Positions 7,756 to 16,446 of a DNA stretch of 48,861 nucleotides are shown here, piece by piece. The stretch is taken from positions 13,966-62,826 of the forward strand of contig DDYY01000099.1 of assembly GCA_002346225.1 (NCBI GenBank), given 5' to 3'. The notes under the pieces were generated by a model, which saw only the letters and a list, made by a program, of their open reading frames with translations, was not told the DNA's origin and ran no database searches. How positions within the stretch are numbered: position 1 is the stretch's first letter; each line of letters opens with the position of its first letter. The position numbers and the translations under genes are program-made. Source of the stretch: Bacteroidetes bacterium UBA3022 (GTDB taxonomy: Bacteria > Bacteroidota > Bacteroidia > Chitinophagales > BACL12).

Positions 7756-9225
7756 ATGGAAAATCATTCTGCCAAATTTCTCGGCACCTCCCTCACCTTC
7801 GATGACCTTTTAGTGGTTCCTGCTTACTCGGAAGTCCTTCCCCGTGATGTAGACATTTCCAGTAAACTGACCCGGAACCTCCGCATCAATGTCCCGCTCA
7901 TTTCAGCTGCGATGGATACCGTAACTGAGTATCGTATGGCCATTGCCATGGCCCGGGAAGGCGGCATCGGTATCATCCACAAGAACATGACCATCGCTGC
8001 ACAGGCAGAGCAGGTGCGGCGGGTGAAGAGGGCTGATAGTGGCATGATCATGGATCCGATTACCATGCACAGGAGCGCCCGCGTGGGGGATGCTTTCCAG
8101 CTCATGCGCGAAAACAGGATAGGCGGTATTCCGGTGGTGGATGATACCGGATTACTGGTGGGCATCTTAACCAACCGCGACCTGCGTTTTGAAACGGATA
8201 ACGAAAGGCCCATCGAGGATTTGATGACGACTAAGAACCTCATCACAGCTCCTATGGGTACCACCCTGCAACTGGCGGAAGAAATATTGCGCAACCATCG
8301 CATTGAGAAATTACCGGTAGTAGATGATGCGGGTATACTGCGTGGTCTTATCACCTACAAAGACATATTGAAACTGCAGAGCCATCCCAGGGCCTGCAAA
8401 GATGAATACGGACGGTTGCTGGTAGGCGCCGCAGTGGGAGTGACAGCCAACACGTTGGACAGAGTAGCTGCTCTTCGAGCTGTGGGTGTCGATATGGTGA
8501 TCATCGATACTGCTCATGGCCATTCCAAGGGCGTGCTGGAGATGGTAAAAACAGTCAAGAAAAAATTCACCGACCTGGAGATTGTAGCCGGCAATATCGC
8601 TACCGGTGCGGGAGCCAAAGCCCTTGTAGATGCCGGCGTAGATGGCGTGAAAGTAGGGGTTGGTCCGGGTTCCATTTGTACCACACGGGTTGTGGCCGGT
8701 GTAGGCGTTGCCCAGATAAGTGCGATTTACGAAGCGTCGAAGGCAATTGAAGGTAGCGGTGTACCTGTCATCGGAGATGGAGGTATTCGCTATACAGGAG
8801 ATATTGTCAAAGCCATTGTAGCCGGTGCCGATACCATTATGGCGGGCAGCTTACTGGCAGGGTCGGAAGAGAGCCCGGGTGAGACCATCATTTACGAAGG
8901 CAGAAAGTTCAAGAGCTACCGCGGAATGGGTTCGGTGGAAGCCATGGAAAAAGGCAGCAAGGACCGCTACTTCCAGGATGTGGAAGACGACATCAAGAAA
9001 CTCGTTCCGGAAGGAATTGTAGGTCGTGTTCCATTCAAAGGCACGGTGGCTGAGGTCATGGTGCAATACGTAGGTGGTTTGCGTGCCGGCATGGGTTATG
9101 CGGGAGCCGCGAATATAGAAGCGCTGAAGAAAGCACAATTCGTCCAAATCACCTCCTCCGGTATACGGGAAAGCCATCCACATGATGTGGTGATTACGAA
9201 GGAGGCGCCGAATTACTCAAGGTAG
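7756..9225 (+). CDS. guaB: IMP dehydrogenase
   Basis: A 489-residue inosine-5'-monophosphate dehydrogenase, the NAD-dependent step from IMP to XMP committing purines to GTP. The N-terminus FDDLLVVPAYS is typical; two CBS repeats follow (about residues 95-210, with RIGGIPVVDD and RIEKLPVVDD), then the TIM-barrel catalytic core. The active-site loop GPGSICTTRVVAG places the catalytic Cys at residue 308; GGIRYTGDIVKA and the flap region GSKDRYFQ are present. I choose ATG at 7756; a TTG two codons upstream lies inside the promoter -7 box and is not credible. Confidence 0.97.
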   Translation: MENHSAKFLGTSLTFDDLLVVPAYSEVLPRDVDISSKLTRNLRINVPLISAAMDTVTEYRMAIAMAREGGIGIIHKNMTIAAQAEQVRRVKRADSGMIMDPITMHRSARVGDAFQLMRENRIGGIPVVDDTGLLVGILTNRDLRFETDNERPIEDLMTTKNLITAPMGTTLQLAEEILRNHRIEKLPVVDDAGILRGLITYKDILKLQSHPRACKDEYGRLLVGAAVGVTANTLDRVAALRAVGVDMVIIDTAHGHSKGVLEMVKTVKKKFTDLEIVAGNIATGAGAKALVDAGVDGVKVGVGPGSICTTRVVAGVGVAQISAIYEASKAIEGSGVPVIGDGGIRYTGDIVKAIVAGADTIMAGSLLAGSEESPGETIIYEGRKFKSYRGMGSVEAMEKGSKDRYFQDVEDDIKKLVPEGIVGRVPFKGTVAEVMVQYVGGLRAGMGYAGAANIEALKKAQFVQITSSGIRESHPHDVVITKEAPNYSR

Positions 9226-9240
9226 GGGATTGGGAGTGAG

Positions 9241-9271
9241 TTGTGAAGGTTGTTTGTGTATGATAGTTTTA
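9241..9271 (+). promoter_or_regulatory. Possible promoter for small secreted ORF
   Basis: TTGTG (9241-9245), 18-nt spacer, TAGTTTTA (9264-9271, seven of eight to TAnnTTTG). This leaves a leader of about 40 nt before the ATG at 9317. Confidence 0.4.
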
Positions 9272-9316
9272 CTTGTTTCCAACAATCTTCTTTTTTAAAC
9301 AGGTAAATTTGAGGTA

Positions 9317-9454
9317 ATGAAAATCTACCTGAGTTTACTATCCTTGTTATTGGTATTGCCAGCGTTTGGGCAAGACTGGTATCCCTGGCATAGCGGCGGA
9401 GAATACTATTACTCAGCTGCAAAGAAGCACCAATTACCTGCTGTCATCCTGTGA
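9317..9454 (+). CDS. Tiny secreted ORF (45 aa), possibly a gene remnant
   Basis: An ATG preceded by GAGGT opens a 45-codon frame starting MKIYLSLLSLLLVLPAFGQ, a textbook signal peptide, followed by only about 26 mature residues rich in Tyr/Trp/His and ending PAVIL. Its last 21 nt overlap the 3' end of the convergent amylase gene. It may be a genuine short secreted peptide, or the 5' stump of a larger secreted protein cut off when the amylase genes arrived. A promoter-like TTGTG-N18-TAGTTTTA precedes it. I do not recognise the mature part. Confidence 0.4.
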   Translation: MKIYLSLLSLLLVLPAFGQDWYPWHSGGEYYYSAAKKHQLPAVIL

Positions 9455-10780
9455 TAAAACCAGGTATTCCCAGGGAGCCAGATTTGTCTTCAACTTTCCG
9501 CTGAGGTTCAACTTTTCACCGGTAAACACATTGGTATACCTTCCTTTCAGGGCTTCACTGTCCAGCTTAATGGAGGAGGGTTCTTCAGAGAGGTTCACCG
9601 CCACCAAAACCTTATGTCCTTCCCTTTCGCGGGCATATACCCAAACCTGTTCATCGAGGTACAACGTGAATAAACTTCCACCCCAATCTCCATTCCATAA
9701 TGACTTATTTGTTTTTTTTAACTGCAACATGCGGGTATAAAAGGGTGCATACTTCGGCAACCCTTCGAATGAAATGGTATCCTTATCAAAGAAGCGCAGG
9801 GATTTATCCAGTCCTGCTTCTTGTCCGCTGTACAACAGGGGCATTCCGGGCACCGTTGCGGCTACAACAAAAAAGGTAAGTGCCGCTTCGCCCATCCGGT
9901 CGAATTCGATACCGTTCCAGGAGTTTTCATCGTGGTTGGTAATAAATTGCATGCGGTAAGCTGCTTCGGGGAATGTTTCCAGACCATCCATAACGGCAGC
10001 TTCAAGGTCTATTGCGGAGCGTTCGCCCGCCGCCACCTTGTTCATCTCATGGTGCAATTTCGAGCCATAGGTCATGTCGAAACCATTGCGGTGAAACTGC
10101 GGTCCTTCTGCTTCTGCCAGCATAAAAAGATCTGCTTTCACTGCAGTAAGTTCTCTTATAGTGGTGCGCCAGTAATCGTCGGGAACCATACCAGCCACAT
10201 CGCAACGAAAGCCATCTATATCAAAATTTTCTATCCAATAGCGCATGGCAGCTGTCATCTCCCGCCGCAGTTGATCATTGTCGTAATTGAGGTCGGCTAC
10301 ATCACTCCAGTCGGCCACCGGAGGAACGATATAGCCACTTTTATTGGTGGTATAGAATGTGGGGTTGTCCGCTACCCAGGCGTGGTCCCAGGCGGAGTGG
10401 TTGGCCACCCAGTCGAGAATCACTTTCATGCCCAGCCGGTGCGCCTGAATCACCAGGGCACGGAAATCTTCGGCAGTGCCAAACGCCGGATTGACAGCTG
10501 TATAATCCCTGATTGAATAGTAGCTGCCAAGATTGCCTTTCCGGCGCTCCGTTCCGATGGGTTGAACAGGCATTAGCCATAGTATATCAACGCCCATTTC
10601 CTGCAGGCGGGGCAGGTGTTCCGAAAAGGCTGCAAAAGTACCTTCGGGCGTATACTGCCGAATATTCACTTCGTAGATATTAGCGCTGTAACTCCAGGCA
10701 GGAGGCTCCTTCATTATTTCCTGGGCGAGGTTGCTTCCTGTCAGACAAACCCCGACCAAACACATTAATAATTGTTTCAT
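9434..10780 (-). CDS. Secreted alpha-amylase, GH13
   Basis: A 448-residue glycoside hydrolase of family GH13. A signal peptide (MKQLLMCLVGVCLTGSNLAQ) indicates export. The four conserved GH13 regions are present: KVILDWVANH, GFRCDVAG with nucleophile D194, LAEAEG with acid/base E223, and ITNHDENSW with D284. After the barrel comes a short C-terminal beta domain (VLVAVNLSEEPSSI). There is no T9SS sorting tail, so a periplasmic or Sec-exported location is likely. It lies 80 bp downstream of a larger GH13 gene on the same strand; together they should break alpha-1,4-glucans. Exact specificity (amylase or alpha-glucosidase) cannot be read from sequence. Confidence 0.92.
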   Translation of the reverse strand: MKQLLMCLVGVCLTGSNLAQEIMKEPPAWSYSANIYEVNIRQYTPEGTFAAFSEHLPRLQEMGVDILWLMPVQPIGTERRKGNLGSYYSIRDYTAVNPAFGTAEDFRALVIQAHRLGMKVILDWVANHSAWDHAWVADNPTFYTTNKSGYIVPPVADWSDVADLNYDNDQLRREMTAAMRYWIENFDIDGFRCDVAGMVPDDYWRTTIRELTAVKADLFMLAEAEGPQFHRNGFDMTYGSKLHHEMNKVAAGERSAIDLEAAVMDGLETFPEAAYRMQFITNHDENSWNGIEFDRMGEAALTFFVVAATVPGMPLLYSGQEAGLDKSLRFFDKDTISFEGLPKYAPFYTRMLQLKKTNKSLWNGDWGGSLFTLYLDEQVWVYAREREGHKVLVAVNLSEEPSSIKLDSEALKGRYTNVFTGEKLNLSGKLKTNLAPWEYLVLSQDDSR

Positions 10781-10860
10781 GTGCTACTGTTTTTGGGTAA
10801 AGTAGAGGTCGGATTGCTTCCTGTCGGTTCTGCGCTATCGAATATACAATGAATATGCTG

Positions 10861-13209
10861 TCATTGCACAACGAAAACGTCAAAACTGTGAGCAGGCAAA
10901 CGCAGTTGCAGGGTGCCGTTGGTAAGGGTGTAAGGTGTACCGAATACAGCCTCCGGTGTTCCCTCGAAAGGTATGTCTGTCAACGGAATAGCCATATTGG
11001 CCTGTGCATTTCCCTTATTCATGACTACCACCACATGGTTGTTTAAATAGTGACGGCTGTACACCCAGGTATCTTCGGTTACAGAAAGCTCCTGAAAGTC
11101 GCCGTACAAGAGGGCCATGTTCTCCCTTCTTACATGTGCCAGTTTTTTTAATGTATTGCGTACGGTTATTTCGTTCGGACCCATGTGGTCGAAGTCCATC
11201 ATGCGCCTGTTGTCGGGGTCTCCGGCGCCCGGCATGCCAATTTCATCGCCGTAGTACACGATGGGTATTCCGGGAATAGTCATGATAAATGCGTGCAGCA
11301 TGGACAGCTTTTTGTATCCGGTGGGGTCTTCCACTTTGATGTCGCGCTCCCATCCTGCCTCTTTGTCATCCTCATTCCATTTCAGACCTTTTCCGGCAAA
11401 ACTGATGAAGCGCGCCAGGTCGTGGTTGCCGGTAATATTGCCCATGAGATGGTGGTAGCCGTAGTAGTCGAAAGTGTTGTGCAGGCTGGACGACAGGTCG
11501 ATGAAAGAGCTCTCGTCCATGGCCAGGATGTTGCGGGCATCGAAATAGGTGTTGAAGTCGAACTGTGCATCGAGCAAGCCGGAACCTACATACGAACCAA
11601 TCAATTCCCTGTTACCGAATGTCTCGCCAATCTGGTACACCGGCATACCGTATTCGGTTTTGATTTTGCGGGTCAGCAGCCGCCAGAATTCAATTTCAAT
11701 GTGCTTGGTGGCGTCGTGTCGGAAGCCGTCTACGCCATACGTATTTAACCACCAGAGCGCACTGTCGGCGGAAGCTTCTGCAACGACAGGTTGTGCATGG
11801 TCCAGGCTGGGCATGTAAGGTTCGAACCAGGTAGTCAGCCGCTGCTCATCCCAAAGCCTCAGGTTCTTTCTGCCGTCGGGAAGATCGAGGGAAGAGAACC
11901 ACTCGGGATGTTCCGACCACAGGGGGTGTTCGCTGTGTACGTGGTTGGCGATGTAGTCGAGCACAATGTTCATATTGCGGTTGTGCAGGGTATCTACCAG
12001 TGCTTTGTAAAGGGCGTTGGTGCCGAAGCGGTCGTCTACCTGCGACAAGGAGATGGGCCAGTATCCGTGGTAGCCGGCAAACCATCGATGCGGTGCAGGA
12101 TATTCCATGTAGGCTTCGCGCGGGTTTTGAAAAACCGGTGACAGCCACAAGGTATTGAAACCCATTTCTGTGAAGTAACCGTCCTCTACTTTCTTAAGGA
12201 TACCGGCCAGGTCGCCTCCCTGATAGTTGGTCTTAAAGTCCAGCCGCTCATCCTGAATCGGTTGATCGTTGGTGGTATCGCCATTCACAAAACGGTCTAC
12301 CAGAATGAAGTACATGACCGAGGTGTGGAAGTCTTTCCTGGAAATGGCTTGTGGGTTTTGCACCACAGCATTGTACTGCAGTGGTATGAGCATATCATTG
12401 CCCGGTCCCGCATTGTTGTAGCCGAATATGCGAATCGTTCCGGTGGGGATGCTTTCGGCGATATCCGGAATTTTAACCTTGAAGCCATCGCCTTCCATTA
12501 CGATGGGCAGCAAGCGGTTGTTCCAGATGGCAAACACCCGGTCGTCGGAGTGTTGCTGCCGCCCGATATGCACCCACAGACCCTCTGTGCTTTGCAGGTA
12601 AAAGTAAGGTAGTTGGGTACGGTCCTTTTCCCCTACTATCATCAGCGAGTTAATACCTCCGATGCCGTTGGCAACCTGGATGGGATTGTTCGGATCCATC
12701 ATGGGTTGTCCGTCTGCCACCACCAGGTACTGGTAGCGACCGGGGTTGAGGACTACTTCTGTTGTCCAGATGCCATCTTGGAAGGAAAGGGGTGTTTTCG
12801 ATGCATCCCATCCATTGATGTCGCCCATAATACCCACAGAGGTATAGGTTTTACCTTTCGGATTAAACTGCCATTCGACAGTTTTTTTCTGGCTGCTGTT
12901 GACCACCAAATAGTCGGGTGCTTGCGGGTATTTCCGTTGATACATGCGCAACATGCCCATTGGCGGTGGGGAGGCTTCCTGCACCACTACCCTTAGCTGA
13001 TGCGTTTCTTTAAGCAGGGTGCATGTTAACCAATCAGGCCCTGAAACGCTGTCTATCTCCTCCGGATGGAGGTAAAAATCTTCCAGGAACAACAGGGTAG
13101 TATCTTTTTCCAGTGTAACCGGCATCCAGTCGCCGAGTGGCGTGGCGTTTTGACCGAAAGAAAAAAGAACACGGAAGAGCAGGATAGTTATAACAGGTAG
13201 TTGTCGCAT
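10861..13209 (-). CDS. Secreted neopullulanase/cyclomaltodextrinase-like GH13 (SusA-like)
   Basis: A 782-residue exported GH13 enzyme with an N-terminal signal peptide (MRQLPVITILLFRVLFSFGQ). Before the barrel are two beta-sandwich segments; one, with KTYTSVGIMGDINGWD and GRYQYLVVADG, is of CBM48/glycogen-binding type. Catalytic residues: D499 in DGFRHDATKH, E529 in QIGETFGN, D597 in GNHDLARF. A C-terminal beta domain ends the protein. This layout resembles Bacteroides SusA and other neopullulanases acting on maltodextrins or pullulan. It is upstream of the second GH13 gene, so both are probably cotranscribed. No SusC/SusD, SusR or sugar transporter is nearby. Confidence 0.92.
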   Translation of the reverse strand: MRQLPVITILLFRVLFSFGQNATPLGDWMPVTLEKDTTLLFLEDFYLHPEEIDSVSGPDWLTCTLLKETHQLRVVVQEASPPPMGMLRMYQRKYPQAPDYLVVNSSQKKTVEWQFNPKGKTYTSVGIMGDINGWDASKTPLSFQDGIWTTEVVLNPGRYQYLVVADGQPMMDPNNPIQVANGIGGINSLMIVGEKDRTQLPYFYLQSTEGLWVHIGRQQHSDDRVFAIWNNRLLPIVMEGDGFKVKIPDIAESIPTGTIRIFGYNNAGPGNDMLIPLQYNAVVQNPQAISRKDFHTSVMYFILVDRFVNGDTTNDQPIQDERLDFKTNYQGGDLAGILKKVEDGYFTEMGFNTLWLSPVFQNPREAYMEYPAPHRWFAGYHGYWPISLSQVDDRFGTNALYKALVDTLHNRNMNIVLDYIANHVHSEHPLWSEHPEWFSSLDLPDGRKNLRLWDEQRLTTWFEPYMPSLDHAQPVVAEASADSALWWLNTYGVDGFRHDATKHIEIEFWRLLTRKIKTEYGMPVYQIGETFGNRELIGSYVGSGLLDAQFDFNTYFDARNILAMDESSFIDLSSSLHNTFDYYGYHHLMGNITGNHDLARFISFAGKGLKWNEDDKEAGWERDIKVEDPTGYKKLSMLHAFIMTIPGIPIVYYGDEIGMPGAGDPDNRRMMDFDHMGPNEITVRNTLKKLAHVRRENMALLYGDFQELSVTEDTWVYSRHYLNNHVVVVMNKGNAQANMAIPLTDIPFEGTPEAVFGTPYTLTNGTLQLRLPAHSFDVFVVQ

Positions 13210-13390
13210 GTTGTATCAGTTTCTGATGGAAAGTTACAATGCCTTTTCAAAACATGATAAAAGCTGCCGTAGGGATGCTGCCATTTGTCAGTTTCCCCAA
13301 CCTGTAGGTGTATCTCCTTTGTATATGACCAATGCAAGCTTTTCCTGCGGCGTGCTGTACTACATTACGGTTGAACTAAACAGAACTGCC

Positions 13391-14851
13391 ATGAAAAAAT
13401 ATATATTAAATTTATTGTTTATATCCGGTGTGCTGGCAGGCTTGCCCTTGATGGGTCAGACAAGTGGTGCCGTATGGACTTATGGACCGGAAATGAATAC
13501 CACCAGGATACAGGCATTCATTGCACAGCTGGACGACGACCGCAACATGATATTCGGGGGACGAGAAGAAGGTTTTGTTTCCTGTGATAAGGCCGACGCT
13601 TACGATCCGGTAACCGGAGAATTCAAGCAATACACCATGCAGGTGCCGCACGACATGGGAGCGGTTACCCGCATGCAGGATGGTCGCTTCTTCATTTGTG
13701 GAGGAGGAGCCAATCTGGGTATTGCACCCGGCTATGCAGAAGCAGAAATTTTCGATCCTGAAGAAAACAGCTTTACCGCTATCGGCAGCATGACCATGGG
13801 TCGCATGCAACACAGTGCCGTTACCTTAACCGACGGACGGATACTTATTGTCGGGGCTTGGTACAATGGCATAGGTGCAGCGGAGCCGGAAATCTACGAC
13901 CCGGTATACAACACCTTTACGGCAACAGCAGGAGACCTGGTTTATCCGCGTGCCGGTGCAATTGCGCTGCCTACCAATGATGGCGGTGCAGTGGTCATTG
14001 GTGGCTGGCCCACCTATGGAGGAGATACCTATAAGGCTGTGGAATACTTTGATCCGGTAAGCTCCACCTTTAGCGTGCTGACACCCGAGCTATTGCCTTC
14101 AGATCCCGGCTGGCTGGTCTATAACTTCACAGAATTCCGCCCTTATGAAGAAAAGGTGATGTACGACGGAAAATACGTTTTCAAAGCCTACAAAGGCTCC
14201 GGATTTTCCATTGAATTTGCGCTCATCACTTTCGATCCGGAAACAAAGACTTTTGATGAGATAGATCTTACTGAGTCGCTCATCCAGAATGGTATCGACA
14301 GTTATTACGACATGGTATTGAATACCGATGGCTCCTATGCCTATTTGCTGGGTGTGGATGTGGATGGTGATTATAATCTGTACCTGGTAACTGTGAATCT
14401 GGCAGACGGAACAGTAAGTATGCCCGACGAAGCTTTCAATATGGATGCAGGAGAATACCTGATTCCCACAATGAGCTGGATTCCTTCAGAAGAACGGATA
14501 TTGCTGGTGGGGATTTCTACCTCCGGTGTCGATTATTTCCATGCCACCAACAGGACACTGTTGCTGACACCTGAAATTAAAGGTACGGATGTAGAGGAAT
14601 GGAATACTGCTGATTGGCAGGTAGTTCCCAATCCTGCTCATGACTGGTTGCAGCTGAAAGGGAATGGTCAGCCCTATGAAGCGATAACCATCACCGATTT
14701 GCAGGGACGTCAGGTCTGGAACAGCGGACAGGAAGCGGCAGCCGCCGAGGTGCTGCATATAGATGTAAGTACGCTGCCTGCAGGTTTGTATGTGCTGACA
14801 GTACATGCGGCCTCCGGCACCTGGTCGAAAGAAGTCGTGATTGTGCGTTAG
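13391..14851 (+). CDS. Secreted kelch-like beta-propeller protein, T9SS type A tail
   Basis: A 486-residue exported protein. I start at ATG 13391, which gives a clean signal peptide (MKKYILNLLFISGVLAG, cleavage near LMGQ); the open frame extends further upstream without a credible start. The body carries kelch/galactose-oxidase-like blade signatures: GRMQHSAVTLTDGRILIVG and similar segments every 50-60 residues. The last about 75 residues are a Por secretion tail (VVPNPAHDWLQL, then ITDLQGRQVWN, LPAGLYVLTV), the type A T9SS sorting signal, normally cleaved with attachment to the surface or release. No copper-site residues of galactose oxidase are evident, so an enzymatic role is not supported. 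A hairpin terminator follows. Confidence 0.85.
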   Translation: MKKYILNLLFISGVLAGLPLMGQTSGAVWTYGPEMNTTRIQAFIAQLDDDRNMIFGGREEGFVSCDKADAYDPVTGEFKQYTMQVPHDMGAVTRMQDGRFFICGGGANLGIAPGYAEAEIFDPEENSFTAIGSMTMGRMQHSAVTLTDGRILIVGAWYNGIGAAEPEIYDPVYNTFTATAGDLVYPRAGAIALPTNDGGAVVIGGWPTYGGDTYKAVEYFDPVSSTFSVLTPELLPSDPGWLVYNFTEFRPYEEKVMYDGKYVFKAYKGSGFSIEFALITFDPETKTFDEIDLTESLIQNGIDSYYDMVLNTDGSYAYLLGVDVDGDYNLYLVTVNLADGTVSMPDEAFNMDAGEYLIPTMSWIPSEERILLVGISTSGVDYFHATNRTLLLTPEIKGTDVEEWNTADWQVVPNPAHDWLQLKGNGQPYEAITITDLQGRQVWNSGQEAAAAEVLHIDVSTLPAGLYVLTVHAASGTWSKEVVIVR

Positions 14852-14871
14852 CATATGATTGTTAGGAAACG

Positions 14872-14897
14872 AAGAGCCGGTTGTTTTGCCGGCTCTT
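14872..14897 (+). terminator. Intrinsic terminator after kelch-like gene
   Basis: AAGAGCCGG (14872-14880) pairs perfectly with CCGGCTCTT (14889-14897) across an 8-nt loop, followed by the pyrimidine-rich tract TCTTTTG. It sits 20 nt after the stop codon of the kelch-like gene and immediately before the dut promoter. Confidence 0.85.
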
Positions 14898-14929
14898 TCT
14901 TTTGCTACCAGCATGGTTGCGGGAGCGTT

Positions 14930-14937
14930 TACCTTTG
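14930..14937 (+). promoter_or_regulatory. dut promoter -7 box, near-leaderless
   Basis: TACCTTTG is an exact TAnnTTTG match ending 4 nt before the dut ATG. A TTTG at 14901-14904 (25-nt spacer) is a possible though distant -33 and lies in the T-tract of the preceding terminator. Confidence 0.6.
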
Positions 14938-14941
14938 CAGG

Positions 14942-15379
14942 ATGTTACAAGTTCCCGTTATCAATCGTTCTGCATTTCCATTGCCGGCTTACGCCACCGA
15001 TCATGCTGCCGGTATGGATTTGAAAGCTCATCTGGAGGCACCCATTACCTTAGGACCTCTTGAAAGAACACTGATTCCCACCGGAATCTATATCGCCTTG
15101 CCGCAAGGGTATGAGGCGCAGGTGCGACCCAGGAGTGGTCTGGCCATCCGACACGGCATCACCCTACTGAACAGTCCCGGAACCATAGATGCAGATTACC
15201 GGGGAGAAATCAAAGTGGTGGTGGTGAACCTCAGCAATGAGCATTTTACCATTGAACCCGGCGAACGCATAGCTCAATTGGTGGTTGCCCGGTACGAGAC
15301 AATAGCGTGGGAAGTGGTGGAGCAATTATCGGAGACACCCAGAGGAACAGGTGGTTTCGGCAGCACCGGAAAGCAATAG
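14942..15379 (+). CDS. dut: dUTP diphosphatase
   Basis: A 145-residue trimeric-type dUTPase, converting dUTP to dUMP and pyrophosphate. All five family motifs are visible in order: AGMDLKA, RPRSGLAIRHG, GTIDADYRGEIKV with the catalytic Asp, GERIAQLV, and the C-terminal arm RGTGGFGSTG. ATG 14942 is chosen because it gives the usual N-terminus (LQVPVINRS) and normal length; upstream codons run back through the terminator hairpin. It heads the series continuing with the nucleotidyltransferase and envelope lipoprotein genes, although the next gene has its own -7 box. Confidence 0.97.
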   Translation: MLQVPVINRSAFPLPAYATDHAAGMDLKAHLEAPITLGPLERTLIPTGIYIALPQGYEAQVRPRSGLAIRHGITLLNSPGTIDADYRGEIKVVVVNLSNEHFTIEPGERIAQLVVARYETIAWEVVEQLSETPRGTGGFGSTGKQ

Positions 15380-15412
15380 GCTGCCCGTTTAGTGAAGCTA
15401 TTGCAGGTTCCT

Positions 15413-15420
15413 TATCTTTG
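15413..15420 (+). promoter_or_regulatory. Promoter -7 box for nucleotidyltransferase gene
   Basis: TATCTTTG, an exact TAnnTTTG match, lies 21 nt before the ATG at 15442, with a GTTTAG element about 20 nt upstream as a weak -33. It would drive the overlapping four-gene envelope cluster separately from dut. Confidence 0.6.
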
Positions 15421-15441
15421 CCCCGGAAAAGACCAACAAAC

Positions 15442-16446
15442 ATGAAAATTATTATCCCAATGGCCGGCATGGGCAAACGCATGCGCCCCCATACGCTGAC
15501 TGTTCCCAAACCATTGATTCCCGTTGCGGGAAAACCCATCGTTCAGCGACTGGTGGAAGATATAGCCGCCACCATCAGTGAGCCCATTGAAGAAATAGCA
15601 TTTGTAGTGGGCCGTTTTGGCAAGCAGGTAGAAGACGGGCTTATTGCCATTGCTGAAAGTCAGGGTGCCAGGGGAAAAATCTGTTACCAGGACGAGCCGC
15701 TTGGAACGGCACATGCCATTCTCTGTGCCGGCGATACCATCAGTGGCAATATCATCATCGCCTTTGCCGATACCTTATTCAAAACCGATTTTAAAATCGA
15801 CCAGGAAAAGGATGGTGTAATTTGGGTAAACAAAGTGGATGCATGGCAAAACTTTGGCGTGGTGGAGCTGGATGGAGAAGGTCACATTACCAATTTCGTG
15901 GAGAAACCTCAGGAGTTCGTTTCCGATCTGGCCATCATCGGGGTATACTATATTAAAGATGGCGATACCCTCCGCAAGGAAATGCAGTACCTCATTGACA
16001 ACGATATCCGCGATAAAGGCGAATATCAGTTAACCAATGCTTTGGAGTCCATGAGAACCAAAGGAGCCAAGTTTGTTCCCGGTACGGTCGACGAATGGCT
16101 GGACTGCGGCAACAAAGACGCCACGGTTTATACCAACCAAAGGGTACTGGAGTTGAAAAAAGGCAAAGAGACGCTGGTAGCGGCAGATGTACAATTGCAC
16201 AACGCACATATCATTGAACCGTGTTTTATCGGAAGCAATGTGCGCATTGAAAATGCAGTGGTAGGGCCTCATGTGTCCCTGGGAAGTAATTCAGTGGTAA
16301 AAAACAGCATCATCACAAACTCTATCCTCCAGGAATCCGTTACTGTTGCGAATAAAGTAATCGATAACTCGATGGTAGGAAGTTTTGCGCGGCTGGAAGG
16401 CAAGGCAGATGACCTCAGCCTGAGCGATTACAGCACTGCATGCTGA
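15442..16446 (+). CDS. Sugar-phosphate nucleotidyltransferase
   Basis: A 334-residue NDP-sugar pyrophosphorylase. The N-terminal nucleotide-binding signature is IIPMAGMGKRMRPHT followed by PKPLIPVAGKP; the acceptor region includes EPLGTAHAILCAGD and VEKPQEF, and the catalytic-domain closing segment is DEWLDCGNKD. From about residue 250 the chain turns into a left-handed beta-helix (ENAVVGPHVSLGSNSVVKNS), as in GlmU and related enzymes. It transfers a nucleotidyl group to a sugar 1-phosphate; which sugar (glucose, mannose or GlcNAc) is not decidable here. ATG 15442 is selected as it starts exactly at the conserved motif and follows a promoter box. It overlaps the next gene by 7 nt. Confidence 0.9.
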   Translation: MKIIIPMAGMGKRMRPHTLTVPKPLIPVAGKPIVQRLVEDIAATISEPIEEIAFVVGRFGKQVEDGLIAIAESQGARGKICYQDEPLGTAHAILCAGDTISGNIIIAFADTLFKTDFKIDQEKDGVIWVNKVDAWQNFGVVELDGEGHITNFVEKPQEFVSDLAIIGVYYIKDGDTLRKEMQYLIDNDIRDKGEYQLTNALESMRTKGAKFVPGTVDEWLDCGNKDATVYTNQRVLELKKGKETLVAADVQLHNAHIIEPCFIGSNVRIENAVVGPHVSLGSNSVVKNSIITNSILQESVTVANKVIDNSMVGSFARLEGKADDLSLSDYSTAC

